Part shown: piece after piece, positions 25,399 through 33,966 of the stretch | Position numbering within the stretch: position 1 is the first letter of the stretch | Layout: every line of letters begins with the position of its first letter | NCBI GenBank assembly: GCA_019351895.1 | Contig: JABBOH010000001.1 | Span: forward strand, 134,857 to 185,756 | Reading direction: 5' to 3' | DNA: 50,900 nucleotides | From: Pseudomonadota bacterium | GTDB lineage: Bacteria; Pseudomonadota; Alphaproteobacteria; Acetobacterales; Acetobacteraceae | Position numbers and translations under genes: made by a program | The notes under the pieces: generated by a model | Told to the model about the DNA's origin: nothing | The model's input: only the letters and a program-made list of their open reading frames with translations | The model's database searches: none

Positions 25399-26886
25399 TC
25401 AGCGTCCGCTGCCGCTCTCGAGATAATGTTCGCGCTTTGCCTCATACATCGCGCGATCCGCGAGGCGGATCGTCGTCTCCAGCCGCACACCGTCCTTTCC
25501 GGTCGCGTAGCCCATTGCGGTCTGGAGCATTGTCCCGTTGTAGAACTGGTTGTTGATCGCCAGAAGCTCATCCAGATTCTCCATCATGGATTCCGCGCCG
25601 TGCTCATCGGTGTCCGGCATCAGGATGGCGAACTCGTCGCCGCCGATGCGGCAGGCATAGGCGGGCTCCTCGACGGCCTTGATCAGCACCTCGCCCATGC
25701 GCCGCAGCAGCGCGTCGCCGGCCTGATGGCCGAGCTCGTCGTTGATCGCCTTCAATCCGTTGACGTCAATCATGATGATGGAAATGGGATAGCGGCCTTT
25801 GCGCTCCAGGCGATTGAGTTCGTCGGCATAGAACGAACGGTTGTGGAGCTTGGTCAGCTCGTCGTGCTTGCCGAGAAACTCGAGGTAGGCCTCGGCCTTC
25901 TTCCGCGCCGTGATATCGGTCATGGCGACCTGCACGAGCGCCCAATCATCCTCGTGACCCGGAAGCACCGAAAGCTGCATATGCAGATAAAGCGGCTCGC
26001 CGTTGAGCGCGTAGTTCACAACCTCCCGCTGCTGATGAAGCTTGTTGTCCCATAGCTCCATCAGTTGCTCCTTGAAGGGGCGCTGCATCTTGTCCCGGAA
26101 TATCTCCGAGGTGCGCCGCAGCAGCGTCTTGCGATCCGGCGCGCGAAAGAGCGACAGGGTGTGCTCGTTCACGTCGATGACGCGAATTTCCTGCATGCAG
26201 CGGACCACCAGCTCCTCGTGCACGTCGAGAAAGACGCGGAAGTCGGTGATGCCGCAATCTCGGACCTCCTGCAGCAGCCGCTTGATCGAGCTGAAATCCT
26301 CGACCCAAAGCGACACTGGCGAGTATTCGAAAAGCCCGCGCGCGTAGCGCTCGCTCTCGTCCAGCTGCCGCCGTGCCGCCTCGCGCTCGGTCACATCCTG
26401 AACCGCCACCAGAACGCGCCCGAGGTCGGCCTCGTATCCGGGCAGAACCGTGGCGGTGACTTCCACGTCCAGCCGCCGGCCCGTCAACGTATAGTTCACT
26501 GTATTGCTCGAAAAGCTGTTGCGTCCCTCCCAGAGCTGCACGAGTTCGGTCGCATGGCAGTCGAGGGATTCGGCCTGGAAGATGCGGTCGAGGTTGCCGA
26601 CCAGGTCGGTGAGACCTGTAGCCTCGAACAGCTGCAGCGTCCGCCTGTTGACCTTGATCACCCTGAGTGTCGCCGCGCATTCGGCGATCCGCGCAGGGTC
26701 TTCCGCGAAATGAGTGGCGAGCGACGTGACACCTTCAGCGCGCCACCGGCGGAAGAGGGCGCTGAGCCCGCTATAATCCTCAAGCCAGAGAGACACGGGC
26801 GCCAGATCAAACATCTCGGCATCGACAGCGGCGTCCGGCCCGGCCTGCGTTGGGAGATTGTCTGCGCGGGCGCGAGGCTCTGTCAT
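25399..26886 (-). CDS. Diguanylate cyclase with two PAS-like sensor domains
   Basis: The 495-residue protein makes the second messenger c-di-GMP. Two homologous sensor modules, about residues 25-170 and 185-330, both begin with a PVSLW[LV]ED[YF]S pattern (APVSLWLEDYSG and SPVSLWVEDFSS) and end with the PAS C-cap (AVQDVTEREAARRQ and AMTDITARKKAEAY). The GGDEF domain follows with DELTKLHNRSFYADEL, IIMIDVNGLKAINDELGH and an intact RIGGDEFAILMP. The RxxD inhibitory site expected five residues before GGDEF reads EEPA, so feedback inhibition through that site is unlikely. No membrane segment was found, so it should sense an internal signal. It is divergent from the giant glycosyltransferase, with 268 bases between them, which suggests but does not prove a link to glycan production. 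Confidence 0.95.
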   Translation of the reverse strand: MTEPRARADNLPTQAGPDAAVDAEMFDLAPVSLWLEDYSGLSALFRRWRAEGVTSLATHFAEDPARIAECAATLRVIKVNRRTLQLFEATGLTDLVGNLDRIFQAESLDCHATELVQLWEGRNSFSSNTVNYTLTGRRLDVEVTATVLPGYEADLGRVLVAVQDVTEREAARRQLDESERYARGLFEYSPVSLWVEDFSSIKRLLQEVRDCGITDFRVFLDVHEELVVRCMQEIRVIDVNEHTLSLFRAPDRKTLLRRTSEIFRDKMQRPFKEQLMELWDNKLHQQREVVNYALNGEPLYLHMQLSVLPGHEDDWALVQVAMTDITARKKAEAYLEFLGKHDELTKLHNRSFYADELNRLERKGRYPISIIMIDVNGLKAINDELGHQAGDALLRRMGEVLIKAVEEPAYACRIGGDEFAILMPDTDEHGAESMMENLDELLAINNQFYNGTMLQTAMGYATGKDGVRLETTIRLADRAMYEAKREHYLESGSGR

Positions 26887-27154
26887 GCGAACGCAACTCT
26901 CATCAAGAACATGTGATCATTGGAACCTATCATCCCGCCGGGGGTTTTTCCACTCTGCCGCCTCCATGCGCTCGGGCTTCATGCGCATGGCGTCCCGGGA
27001 CGACGCCGCCGAGCGCGCCAGGGGGAGGACTCGCGACCATGCCGGCTGGTCCAGAGCTTTGGGGGTAGCGCGGACTGTCGTTCGCGAAACCGGATGTTTA
27101 CCTTCGGCGGTTAAGGATACCGCGTCGCCGCCAGTTCCAAGAAACGAGACCTGC

Positions 27155-30100
27155 ATGGATATCGACCGCTCGATCTCGTCTGAAGCCGATTGTGACGCGG
27201 CGGCGCGCCGGGCCGGGGGCCGCGTCTCGCCAAACGCGCCGATGGAGCCCGCCGAGGCCATCAAGCGCGATGCCGGCTTCTCGCCAAGCTTTTACCTCGG
27301 TCTCTACAGCGATCTCCGGGCGCTCACTATCGCCGAGGCGGAAACCCACTGGCTCAGTCTCGGCCGGCAGGAAGGCCGGTTCGGCTGCGCCCGTCAGGTG
27401 CTCGAGGATTGCGTGCGCCGAGGCGTGGCGCTGCCCGAGGACTTCGAACCCGGCATGTATCTGCGCCTCAATCCTTCACTACTGGCGAGGTTGACGACGG
27501 ACGCGGACATCGCCGCCCACTACCTGGCGGCGGGATGCGCGGCCGGACTCCGCTACGCAGCTGAGGACAAGGCCTTCTTCGCCGCGCTCTACGACGACGA
27601 GGCATCGGAGTACAGCCGGCGGCTAAGGAAGGCGATGCAGACCGGTAAGGCCGCGCCGGATCAGAGCGCCGCCGCCCTTTTTTCCAGGATTGGCATCCGG
27701 TCGACCGAGTTTCTCAAGGTCTTCGACATATCCGACTACATCTGCCTCAATCCAGGTCTGGGGTTGGGCAACTTGGCCCAATGCCTGCATCATTTCGCCG
27801 AGACCGGGCTGCGCCAGCTGACGCCCATCGCGCTCGACCACATGTTCATCGCCAGCTTCTACCGGTCGGTGAACCATGATGTTGCCGGGCTATCAGATCA
27901 GGAGGCTTACCGGCATTGGCTGACGACGGGCCTGCGGCGCGGCGAGTCACCGAATCCGGCGCGCTTCCTGCACAAGCTCGGCTTGCTGGAAACGGGGGAT
28001 TACCCTGTTGGCTTCGACGCGGGCATCTACGCTGCAGCCAATCCGGATCTCGAGGGTCTGATCGAGGGGCCGTGGCGGCTGTTGCAGCATTGTATTATCA
28101 ATGGAATCGTCGAAGGCCGGGCGGGGTGTCAGCTCTCGGTTGCCAATATCGACGTCTTTCGGGCGGCGGCCGACCAGCAGGCGGTCACCGGCAGTCTCGA
28201 CACGGCGAAGCGCATCTACCAGGACATGTTGGCGCTTGACCCCCGCCACGCCCTCGCGCTGCGTCATTACGCCGACTGTCTGCTGCGTCTGGGCGAGTGG
28301 TTCAACGCCGCGCTGATCTACGAGGAGACGATTAGATCCGGTGTCGGCACCCTTTGGTCCTACCTCAACCTTGCCATGTGCTACATCAACCTCCGGCGCT
28401 GGCGTGACGCCGCGACCGCCATCCGGATGATCCAGCAGCGCCATAGCGGCGACATGGGCATCCGCACCCGGCTGCGGGACATTTGCCGCAGCGGTTTCGA
28501 GGCCGGGCAGGCCGAGGCGCTGTGGCTCGCGGAGCAGGGCTTCGACGTGCAGGCGCGCAGCTGCATGAGGGACGCCGTCGCGTTGGTCTCCATGCAGGCG
28601 ACAACAGCACCGACGGCAGTGGCGCGAGCGCGGCGCGACATTCGCAGCATCGCCATCGTGGCCGACATGGGGCTCGCGCAATGCCGCTTCTATCGGGTGG
28701 AGCAGAAGCGCGCCCAGCTCGCGGAACTCGGTGTCACAGTCACCCTCTTTGACATCCGCGACCCGCTCGACGGCTTTCATCAACGGCTGCCGGGGCTGGA
28801 CGCGGTCATCTTCTACCGCGTTCCGGCGACGCCCGAGATCGTCGACGCCATCCTTGCGACCCGCCGCGCCGAGGTTCCGGCATTCTACGAAATCGACGAT
28901 CTCATGTTCGACGAGGCGTACTTCCCGCCCGAGTTCGCGAGCTATGGGGGCCAGATATCCCGCAGCCTCTATGCCACGCTCGTCATCGCCGCCGAGGCGC
29001 TGAAGGGCGCCATGGCGCTCTGCGACTACGGGCTCGCCTCCACCACATCGCTCGCGGCGCGCATGGCACCCGTGGTGCGCAGCGGGCGGGCCTTCGTTCA
29101 TCGCAACGGTCTGCATGCGCCGCATGAACGCGCGATGGCGGCGCGTCCCACCCATCCCGGCGATGGCTGTGTGAGGCTGTTCTATGGCACCGGCACCAAG
29201 GCGCATAACGAGGATTTCGAGGTTCAGCTGGCTCCGGCCCTACCGCTGATCCTCGCCGAGCATCCCGAGGTCCGGCTCGTCATCCTCGGCTATCTGAAGC
29301 TGCCGCCGTCGCTCAGCCCGTTTGCCGATCAGATCATGCTGATCGAGCCGGTCTGGAAGATAGACGCCTACTGGCGCGTTCTGAGCGGCATGGACATCAA
29401 CCTCGCCGTGCTGACGCCAGGGCCGGTCGCCGATTGCAAAAGCGAGATCAAGTGGCTGGAGGCGGCGATGCTGGGCATCCCCTCCGTCGTCACGCCGACC
29501 CAAACCTACCGGGAGGTCGCTGTCGATGGCGAAACCGTCCTTTTCGCGACCACGCCCGAGGACTGGTATCGGGCCCTGACGCGCCTCGTGTCGAGTGCCG
29601 ACGAGCGCCGACGGATGGGGTCCGCTGCGAGGACCGCCGCAGGCGCGGCCTACACGACGGCGGTGATGGCCAGGAACCTGCACGACATCTTCGGCGCGGT
29701 CACGGCTGCGCCGCAGGCCCGCAGCGCGCGTCGGCGTGTGCTTATCGTCAACGTCTACTTCCCGCCGCAGGCGGTGGGCGGCGCCACCCGCGTCGTCGCA
29801 GATAATGCACTCGACCTGCAACGGCTGTATGGCGACCAGATCGAGATCGAGGTCTTCACGGGGATCGAGGGTTCGCCTGATCCTTACCGTCTGTCCAGCC
29901 ATGTCTGGAACGGCATCCGCGTCACCGGCGTGACGACGCCCGACGATCCGGAAATCGACAGCCGCATCTCCGACGAGCGGATGGGTGAAGCTTTCGCCAC
30001 CTGCCTTGATCGTTTTTCTCCCGATGTGATCCACTTCCACTGCGTCCAGCGGCTGACCCTCGCCGTGTGCGAAGTGGCGCGCGCGCGGGGCATCCCTTAC

Positions 30101-31033
30101 TACGTCACCTTGCACGATGGCTGGTGGATTTCGGACAGGCAGTTCCTGGTGGATAGCTGCGGCGCGGTGGATTGCTACGATTACACCCGGCCCCTGATGG
30201 AACTCGCGCGGCACGGCGTGACCCGCTTCAGCCGGATGAGCCATTGCGCGGACATCCTCGGCGATGCCGCGCAGGTGCTGACGGTCTCTCAGAGTTTCGC
30301 GGCACTGCATGCGCGTTGCGGGGTCCCGAACCTGCGGGTCATTGGGAACGGTCTGCCGCCGGTGGCGCTCGGCCCGCGCAGCCCGTCCGCGCACGGCAAG
30401 GTGAGGGTGGCCCATGTCGGCGGCGTGTCGCTGCACAAAGGCTACAACCTGTTCAAGACCGCGGTCATGCTATCCGGATGCCGCAATCTCGAGATCCTCG
30501 TCATCGACCACGCCCTGCAACCGGGCATCGAACACCGCGCGAGCTGGGGCACGACACCGGTACGCTTCCGGGGGAAGCTGCCGCAATCCGAGGTGGCGGA
30601 TCTCTATCGCGACATCGACGTGCTGATCGCGCCCTCCATCTGGCCGGAAAGCTATGGGCTTGTGGTGCGTGAGGCCCTGCAGGCGGGGTGCTGGGTTGTC
30701 ACCTCGGACCGCGGAGCCCTGGCCGAGGATGTATCGCCCGGCTGCGGCCATGTCGTCCCGGTCGAGACCTATGATGCGCTGCGGGCTGTGCTGGAGGAAA
30801 TCGACAGCGATCCCGCACGATACCTGGGACCGACCGGATCACGGCCGAGCCTACGGAAATCCTCCGATCAGGCAGTCGAACTCGCGGCTCTTTATCTCGG
30901 TAGCGCGATGGAGCCGGCGATAGCCGCCGAGCCGGCACGCAAAGGCGTTCGCGCCGGTGCCGGTGCCGGTGTCAGCGCCAGCACCCGCGGCCGCGTCAGG
31001 TCGCCCGTGGCGGCGACCGGCGCCTCCGCCTGA
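27155..31033 (+). CDS. Giant fusion: HYL-type repeats, TPR and two glycosyltransferase modules
   Basis: The 1292-residue protein has four parts. Residues about 42-325 contain five degenerate repeats of the type F-x3-Y ... H-[YWF]-L-x2-G-x2-EGR, for example FSPSFYLGLYSDLRALTI ending in GRQEGRF, and FDAGIYAAANPDLEGL ending in GIVEGRAG. Residues 335-430 form TPR-like helices (GSLDTAKRIYQDMLALDP). A first glycosyltransferase-like module runs from about 493 to 850 with AFYEIDDLMFDEAYFPPEF and SEIKWLEAAMLGIPSV. A second, GT4-like module runs from 858 to 1230 with VYFPPQAVGGATRVV, VAHVGGVSLHKGYNL and WPESYGLVVREALQAG. The start at 27155 is chosen because earlier frame lacks homology; its ribosome site is weak. 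No signal peptide or membrane segment is seen. It probably builds a surface polysaccharide using two linkages; the repeats recur in the protein at 42899. Confidence 0.85.
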   Translation: MDIDRSISSEADCDAAARRAGGRVSPNAPMEPAEAIKRDAGFSPSFYLGLYSDLRALTIAEAETHWLSLGRQEGRFGCARQVLEDCVRRGVALPEDFEPGMYLRLNPSLLARLTTDADIAAHYLAAGCAAGLRYAAEDKAFFAALYDDEASEYSRRLRKAMQTGKAAPDQSAAALFSRIGIRSTEFLKVFDISDYICLNPGLGLGNLAQCLHHFAETGLRQLTPIALDHMFIASFYRSVNHDVAGLSDQEAYRHWLTTGLRRGESPNPARFLHKLGLLETGDYPVGFDAGIYAAANPDLEGLIEGPWRLLQHCIINGIVEGRAGCQLSVANIDVFRAAADQQAVTGSLDTAKRIYQDMLALDPRHALALRHYADCLLRLGEWFNAALIYEETIRSGVGTLWSYLNLAMCYINLRRWRDAATAIRMIQQRHSGDMGIRTRLRDICRSGFEAGQAEALWLAEQGFDVQARSCMRDAVALVSMQATTAPTAVARARRDIRSIAIVADMGLAQCRFYRVEQKRAQLAELGVTVTLFDIRDPLDGFHQRLPGLDAVIFYRVPATPEIVDAILATRRAEVPAFYEIDDLMFDEAYFPPEFASYGGQISRSLYATLVIAAEALKGAMALCDYGLASTTSLAARMAPVVRSGRAFVHRNGLHAPHERAMAARPTHPGDGCVRLFYGTGTKAHNEDFEVQLAPALPLILAEHPEVRLVILGYLKLPPSLSPFADQIMLIEPVWKIDAYWRVLSGMDINLAVLTPGPVADCKSEIKWLEAAMLGIPSVVTPTQTYREVAVDGETVLFATTPEDWYRALTRLVSSADERRRMGSAARTAAGAAYTTAVMARNLHDIFGAVTAAPQARSARRRVLIVNVYFPPQAVGGATRVVADNALDLQRLYGDQIEIEVFTGIEGSPDPYRLSSHVWNGIRVTGVTTPDDPEIDSRISDERMGEAFATCLDRFSPDVIHFHCVQRLTLAVCEVARARGIPYYVTLHDGWWISDRQFLVDSCGAVDCYDYTRPLMELARHGVTRFSRMSHCADILGDAAQVLTVSQSFAALHARCGVPNLRVIGNGLPPVALGPRSPSAHGKVRVAHVGGVSLHKGYNLFKTAVMLSGCRNLEILVIDHALQPGIEHRASWGTTPVRFRGKLPQSEVADLYRDIDVLIAPSIWPESYGLVVREALQAGCWVVTSDRGALAEDVSPGCGHVVPVETYDALRAVLEEIDSDPARYLGPTGSRPSLRKSSDQAVELAALYLGSAMEPAIAAEPARKGVRAGAGAGVSASTRGRVRSPVAATGASA

Positions 31034-31050
31034 GTTTGAGGGGTTGAGGT

Positions 31051-32466
31051 TCAGGGGCGTGGAGCGGCCGGCACTCGGCGGCGCGTCAGGATGAAGGGCG
31101 TCGGCCGATCGGGCTGCGTCGTGACCCTGCCGACGGGACGCATGCCGCCTCCACCGGCAAGCTGGAACTCGAAGGTCTGCATAAGGCGCGCCAGCACCAG
31201 AACGGCCTCGGTCAGCGCGAACTGCGCGCCGACGCAGATGCGCGGACCGGCGCCGAAGGGCAAATAGCTGAAGCGCGCAGGCGGTTTCGCCCCGGGCAGA
31301 AAGCGGCCGGGATTGAAGGTCTCGGGGTCCGTCCAATACGCGTGATGGCGGTGTATCACCCAGGGTGCGATGCTGACGACCGTGCCGGGGGCAATGGAAT
31401 GTCCGAGGATGCTGTCGGCCTCTCGGGCCACCCGGACCATCAGGAAGGCCGGCGGGTAGAGGCGCAACACCTCGTCGACGAACGCGCGCGTATAGACGAG
31501 GCGCTTGAGCGCCTCCGCCGCGACGCCGGGGGAAAGGTCCACGCCGCGCACTTCCTCGGCGATCTCAGCCTGTAGCGCGGGCAGCTTGGCCGCGATGTAG
31601 CAAGCCCAGAACAGCGCGGTCGACGTCGTCTCATGCCCCGCGATGATCATGGTGGACACTTCGTCCCGCAATTCGGCTCTGTCGAAGCCCCTGCCCGTCT
31701 CCGGGTCGCGCGCCGCGGCCAGCATGTCGAACAGGTCCCGCGCCTCCTCGGGCGGCGGACCCAGCGCGCTCCGCATGTCGATGACGCGGTCCATCATGGC
31801 CGTCCACTCGGTGCGGAACCGCGCGCGGGCGCGATCTCCCGGCGAGGGGATGGCCGCCGGCAACATGAGGTCGAACATGTCGGGCCGCGTATGGTGCAGC
31901 CCGTAATCCATCAGCTTCTCCCGCATCTCCCGGCTGAAGCCGGTGGCTTCGAGCGAGAACATCGAATGCGCGGCGATGCGCAAGGCAAGGCGCTGCAGAT
32001 GGCCGAGGAGATTAACGAGGCCGAAGCAGGCGCCGAGTTCCGCCACCGTCTCCTCGGCGATCGTCGCGACATGCCGGGCCAGCATCGGCATCATCCGCGG
32101 CGACATGGCGGGCGCGATGGTACGGCGCCGGTGGCGCCAGGCCTCGCCCGTCGCCAGGAAAAGGCCGCCGCCGAGCAGGGGCCGCAGGATGCGCATGGTG
32201 CTGGCGTTGCGGTCGTAGTTGTCGGCGTTCTCGATCAGCACGTGGCGGATGCCGGCGGGGTCGTTCAGCAGAACCTGCGTGCGGCCCAGGAATCGCCCCG
32301 GCAAAAAAGTCTCGGTGTAGGCAGGCTCGCCCCACAACTCGAGCAGGTTGCGACGCAGGACGAGGAAATCCTCGAGCTGCGAACGGCGCCGCGCCGCCCT
32401 CTCCGGAAAGGGCAGAGTGGCTGCCATGGCTGTCGGGTTATCGCCGCGGCGTCCGGGGATCGACAT
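31051..32466 (-). CDS. Cytochrome P450
   Basis: The protein has all core P450 marks: the I-helix oxygen-binding motif AGHETTSTALFW near residue 275, the ExxR pair in DEVLRLYPP near residue 335, the PERF-like FNPGRFLPG, and the heme-ligand loop FSYLPFGAGPRICVGAQF with Cys near residue 411. It oxidises an organic substrate with O2 and electrons from a redox partner. The P450 resembles the CYP4/CYP102-like group of fatty-acid or terpenoid hydroxylases more than the small class-I actinobacterial type, by its HETTS and WVIHRHHAYW patterns. The start at 32466 is preceded by AAAGG; the frame stays open to 32535. No ferredoxin or reductase gene is adjacent. It converges on the giant glycosyltransferase with 17 bases between. 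Confidence 0.93.
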   Translation of the reverse strand: MSIPGRRGDNPTAMAATLPFPERAARRRSQLEDFLVLRRNLLELWGEPAYTETFLPGRFLGRTQVLLNDPAGIRHVLIENADNYDRNASTMRILRPLLGGGLFLATGEAWRHRRRTIAPAMSPRMMPMLARHVATIAEETVAELGACFGLVNLLGHLQRLALRIAAHSMFSLEATGFSREMREKLMDYGLHHTRPDMFDLMLPAAIPSPGDRARARFRTEWTAMMDRVIDMRSALGPPPEEARDLFDMLAAARDPETGRGFDRAELRDEVSTMIIAGHETTSTALFWACYIAAKLPALQAEIAEEVRGVDLSPGVAAEALKRLVYTRAFVDEVLRLYPPAFLMVRVAREADSILGHSIAPGTVVSIAPWVIHRHHAYWTDPETFNPGRFLPGAKPPARFSYLPFGAGPRICVGAQFALTEAVLVLARLMQTFEFQLAGGGGMRPVGRVTTQPDRPTPFILTRRRVPAAPRP

Positions 32467-32556
32467 GGAGGACGCCTTTCGTTGCTGCAACACACGCACC
32501 ACTCCGGGTGAACACCTGGTCCGGCGCGGCGGCAACTAAATTGCCGGTTACCTGCC

Positions 32557-32880
32557 GGCTGCTTCACGATGGCCCTCTCGCTTATTCTCCGAGAGGCGCA
32601 GCTGACGGCCAGCCACATGGAGACGGAGGCCGAGGTCACGCTCGACACGGTCGGCGACGGGTTCGCCATTACCGCGGTGCATCTGACGCTGGAGGCTCGC
32701 ATCCCCGGGGCCGACCAAACGGAGTTCGAGGAACTCCCCGGCAAGGCGAAAAAGGGGCTGTGGGCGTCGAGCTCGCGATCGAGCTATTGCCCTCCGAGAT
32801 CGACACGGATCTCGCCTTGCTCGGATTACAGGGCACCGGGGAAGCGACCCGGGAAGCCTTGGTGCCGGCCAACGCCTGAC
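32557..32880 (+). pseudogene. Decayed osmC-like peroxiredoxin fragment
   Basis: The 522-base stretch between the P450 start and the next gene holds the remains of an OsmC-family gene. In one frame, GCFTMALSLILREAQ followed by VGDGFAITAVHLTLEARIPG matches the centre of OsmC, including the first redox Cys in GCF. The N-terminal half is absent: a stop codon lies at 32509 in this frame and no homology precedes it. After KAKKG at 32757 the frame is lost within an AAAAAGGGG run; the following bases in the next frame give GVELAIELLPSE, like the OsmC C-terminus, with the CPVSK segment and its second Cys missing. Truncation plus deletion and frameshift make a functional peroxidase very unlikely. Confidence 0.65.
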
Positions 32881-32988
32881 GGGCGCGCCCTCCCCTACTT
32901 TCCAGAAGAAGGCTCCAGCTTGGTCGTGTGTATCCGCGATCGTCGTACTTCTCTAAGTTCGATCTTCGTCCGAAAGAGGAGGTGCCTT

Positions 32989-33477
32989 ATGGCTAAATCA
33001 CCTGGAACGCCCAAGGCTCCTGGAACGCCTAAGGCTCCTGGAGCGCCCAAGGCTAAGTCAGCCGCACCCGCCCAGTTCGACATGAACAGCCGGGACCGCA
33101 AAGGCGGCAAAGGCCGTCCTGGCGGCCCGGGCGGCGGCGGGCGTGGACGCGATGAGAAACGCCCGCCCGCGCGCATCGTGACGCTCCCGCCCACCCTGGT
33201 CGATCGCGGTGAGGGGTGGACCATCCAGAAGGTCAGCCGGATCGATCAGGCGTCGCACGCTCCCATGGGCGCCGAATACCGCGTGGTCTTCGAGGGGCAT
33301 GATCCGCTCGTTTTCGATTATCTGGGCGCCGCTCGGGATCGGGCCAAGGAGCCGCCACCCGAGAAGCATCAGAACGCGGAGACCGCGTCCGCCGTAATTC
33401 CGGAGACTGCGGGGGAGGATGCCGCTGCTGAAGGAGCCGCCGCTGAAGAAGCTGAGGTCAATGAAGGCGGTATCTAG
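32989..33477 (+). CDS. Unrecognised charged, low-complexity protein
   Basis: I do not recognise this 162-residue protein. The start is well supported by GAGGAGG six bases before the ATG. Residues 5-25 are three tandem PGTPKA-type units. A Gly/Arg/Lys-rich stretch follows, then a folded-looking core near residues 65-120 (ARIVTLPPTLVDRGEGWTI, and GAEYRVVFEGHDPLVFDYLG), then an acidic Ala/Glu tail. The charge is thus bipolar: basic at the N-terminus and acidic at the C-terminus. No signal peptide or membrane segment is present. A nucleic-acid-binding role would fit the basic part but is speculation. It lies alone between the osmC remnant and the convergent rnhA. Confidence 0.75.
   Translation: MAKSPGTPKAPGTPKAPGAPKAKSAAPAQFDMNSRDRKGGKGRPGGPGGGGRGRDEKRPPARIVTLPPTLVDRGEGWTIQKVSRIDQASHAPMGAEYRVVFEGHDPLVFDYLGAARDRAKEPPPEKHQNAETASAVIPETAGEDAAAEGAAAEEAEVNEGGI
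33001..33054 (+). repeat. Three 18-bp tandem repeats inside the charged-protein gene
   Basis: The unit CCTGGAACGCCCAAGGCT occurs three times without gaps (33001, 33019, 33037), with one substitution in each of the second and third copies. It encodes PGTPKA or PGAPKA. Being in frame and nearly identical, it could change copy number by slippage. Confidence 0.85.
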
Positions 33478-33492
33478 GAGCGCATCCTTCAG

Positions 33493-33966
33493 CTAGCCGC
33501 CGGTCAGCTTAGCGCGCGCCTCGGTCGCCATAGCGTCGGCGCGCTCGTTCATGGCGTCACCGGCATGGCCACGCACCCAGCGCCAGTCGATCTCGTGTCG
33601 CTGGGCCGCCGCCAGGATGCGCTGCCAAAGATCGATGTTGGCGACCGGATCGCCCGCCGCATTGCGCCAGCGGCGCCGCACCCAGCCCGTCGTCCACCGC
33701 GTGATGCCGTTGCGGAGATACTCGCTGTCGGTATGGAGAACCACGGTGCAGGGGCGGGTCAGCGCCTCCAGCGCTTCGGCCGCCGCCGTCAGCTCCATCC
33801 GGTTGTTGGTGGTCGCAGCCTCGGCGCCCGAAAGCGCCCGCTCAGCCGCCCCGAACCGCATGATCGCGGCCCAGCCGCCGGGTCCTGGGTTGGGTTTGCA
33901 ACCGCCATCGGTCCAGATCTCGACGACACGTCCTTCGGCCGTGGCCGAGGTTTCATCACCCGGCAT
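33493..33966 (-). CDS. rnhA: Ribonuclease HI
   Basis: The enzyme degrades the RNA strand of RNA-DNA hybrids. The four acidic catalytic residues are visible in [41 protein letters not shown] and [15 protein letters not shown], and the basic handle region is [16 protein letters not shown]. With the start at 33966 the protein has 157 residues, the normal length; the frame stays open to 34020 inside thrB. The start overlaps the end of thrB by 11 bases, so the two are co-translated, an arrangement common in alphaproteobacteria. Confidence 0.95.
   Translation of the reverse strand: MPGDETSATAEGRVVEIWTDGGCKPNPGPGGWAAIMRFGAAERALSGAEAATTNNRMELTAAAEALEALTRPCTVVLHTDSEYLRNGITRWTTGWVRRRWRNAAGDPVANIDLWQRILAAAQRHEIDWRWVRGHAGDAMNERADAMATEARAKLTGG

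Noticed and set aside
26991-27002. The 12-base palindrome CGTCCCGGGACG upstream of the giant glycosyltransferase
   Set aside because: It is short, GC-only and without spacer; such palindromes are expected by chance in this base composition.
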